Assembly (NCBI GenBank): GCA_964618215.1
Contig: CAZTZE010000003.1
Location: 60,194-124,193, forward strand
DNA length: 64,000 bases
Origin: CG2-30-58-95 sp964618215
GTDB lineage: Bacteria; Chloroflexota; Anaerolineae; Anaerolineales; Villigracilaceae
Direction of reading: 5' to 3'
In this document: positions 63,950 to 64,000 of the stretch, one piece after another
Numbering within the stretch: position 1 is the first letter of the stretch
Layout of the letters: every line of letters starts with the position of its first letter
The notes under the pieces: model-generated
Seen by the model: the letters and a program-made list of their open reading frames with translations, nothing else
Told to the model about the DNA's origin: nothing
Database searches by the model: none
Program-made: the position numbers and the translations under genes

Positions 63950-64000
63950 ATAGGTATCAACGTAAAGGGGTTTTTCTGATAAAGTTTTGGTTCCAACCAA

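Overview
The window looks like a chromosomal segment of a moderately GC-rich anaerobic or facultative member of the Chloroflexota, probably Anaerolineae-like. This is inferred, not proven. The clues are tungsten-type aldehyde:ferredoxin oxidoreductases, an MttB-family methyltransferase, an F420-type (Ddn-like) reductase, a CBS-CBS-ACT protein, secreted proteins with Thr/Pro-rich linkers, and very abundant small palindromic repeats. No rRNA, CRISPR array, phage or intact insertion sequence was seen.

Layout. 0-1.2 kb (minus): the 5' part of uridine kinase and an AcuB-like CBS/ACT protein. 1.5-23.3 kb (all plus): a long amine/amino-acid catabolic block. It starts with an Lrp/AsnC regulator and contains five class III aminotransferases, one of them of the putrescine aminotransferase type. 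It also holds a methylmalonate-semialdehyde-type dehydrogenase, an APC permease, an SSS symporter, a saccharopine/carboxynorspermidine-dehydrogenase-like enzyme, an MttB-family methyltransferase, two aldehyde:ferredoxin oxidoreductases, and two less expected genes (a metallophosphoesterase and a nucleotidyltransferase-like protein). The inferred logic is import of amines or amino acids, transamination to aldehydes, then oxidation to acids or acyl-CoA with NAD or ferredoxin as acceptor.

23.3-29.4 kb is a plasticity zone. Two identical tRNA-Thr genes bracket a Phd/MazF-type toxin-antitoxin pair. A MshA-like glycosyltransferase follows, then two genes separated by integron attC-like palindromes, a NYN-domain protein, and a repeat-filled stretch with a gene remnant. 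29.5-36.2 kb (plus) is mostly housekeeping: a two-component system, tRNA-Arg, rplS, an adenosine-specific kinase, a membrane protein, a gamma-glutamyl-GABA hydrolase-like peptidase, murI and a radical SAM activase. 36.3-53.2 kb is mostly minus. It carries a broken PhoD-like gene, a deazaflavin-type reductase, an SRPBCC protein, two prenyltransferase/cyclase-fold paralogues, and a plus-strand DUF4258/YgiT toxin-antitoxin pair. It also carries a PuuB-like FAD oxidoreductase and an acyl-CoA metabolism set: acyl-CoA dehydrogenase, zinc dehydrogenase, carboxyltransferase, biotin carboxylase and biotin carrier. 53.4-64 kb holds cell-envelope proteins of unknown role, pth, mfd, a lipoprotein, a 1026-residue LysM protein and an AbrB-like protein.

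The second strong theme is repetitive DNA. Intergenic spaces are repeatedly filled with degenerate arrays of about 7-bp units, often folded as inverted repeats. Compact palindromes of several families lie between genes and also inside open reading frames without breaking them (aldehyde:ferredoxin oxidoreductase 2, CYTH protein, murI, radical SAM protein, zinc dehydrogenase, mfd). These in-frame insertions and the amine block are the two things I would look at first.
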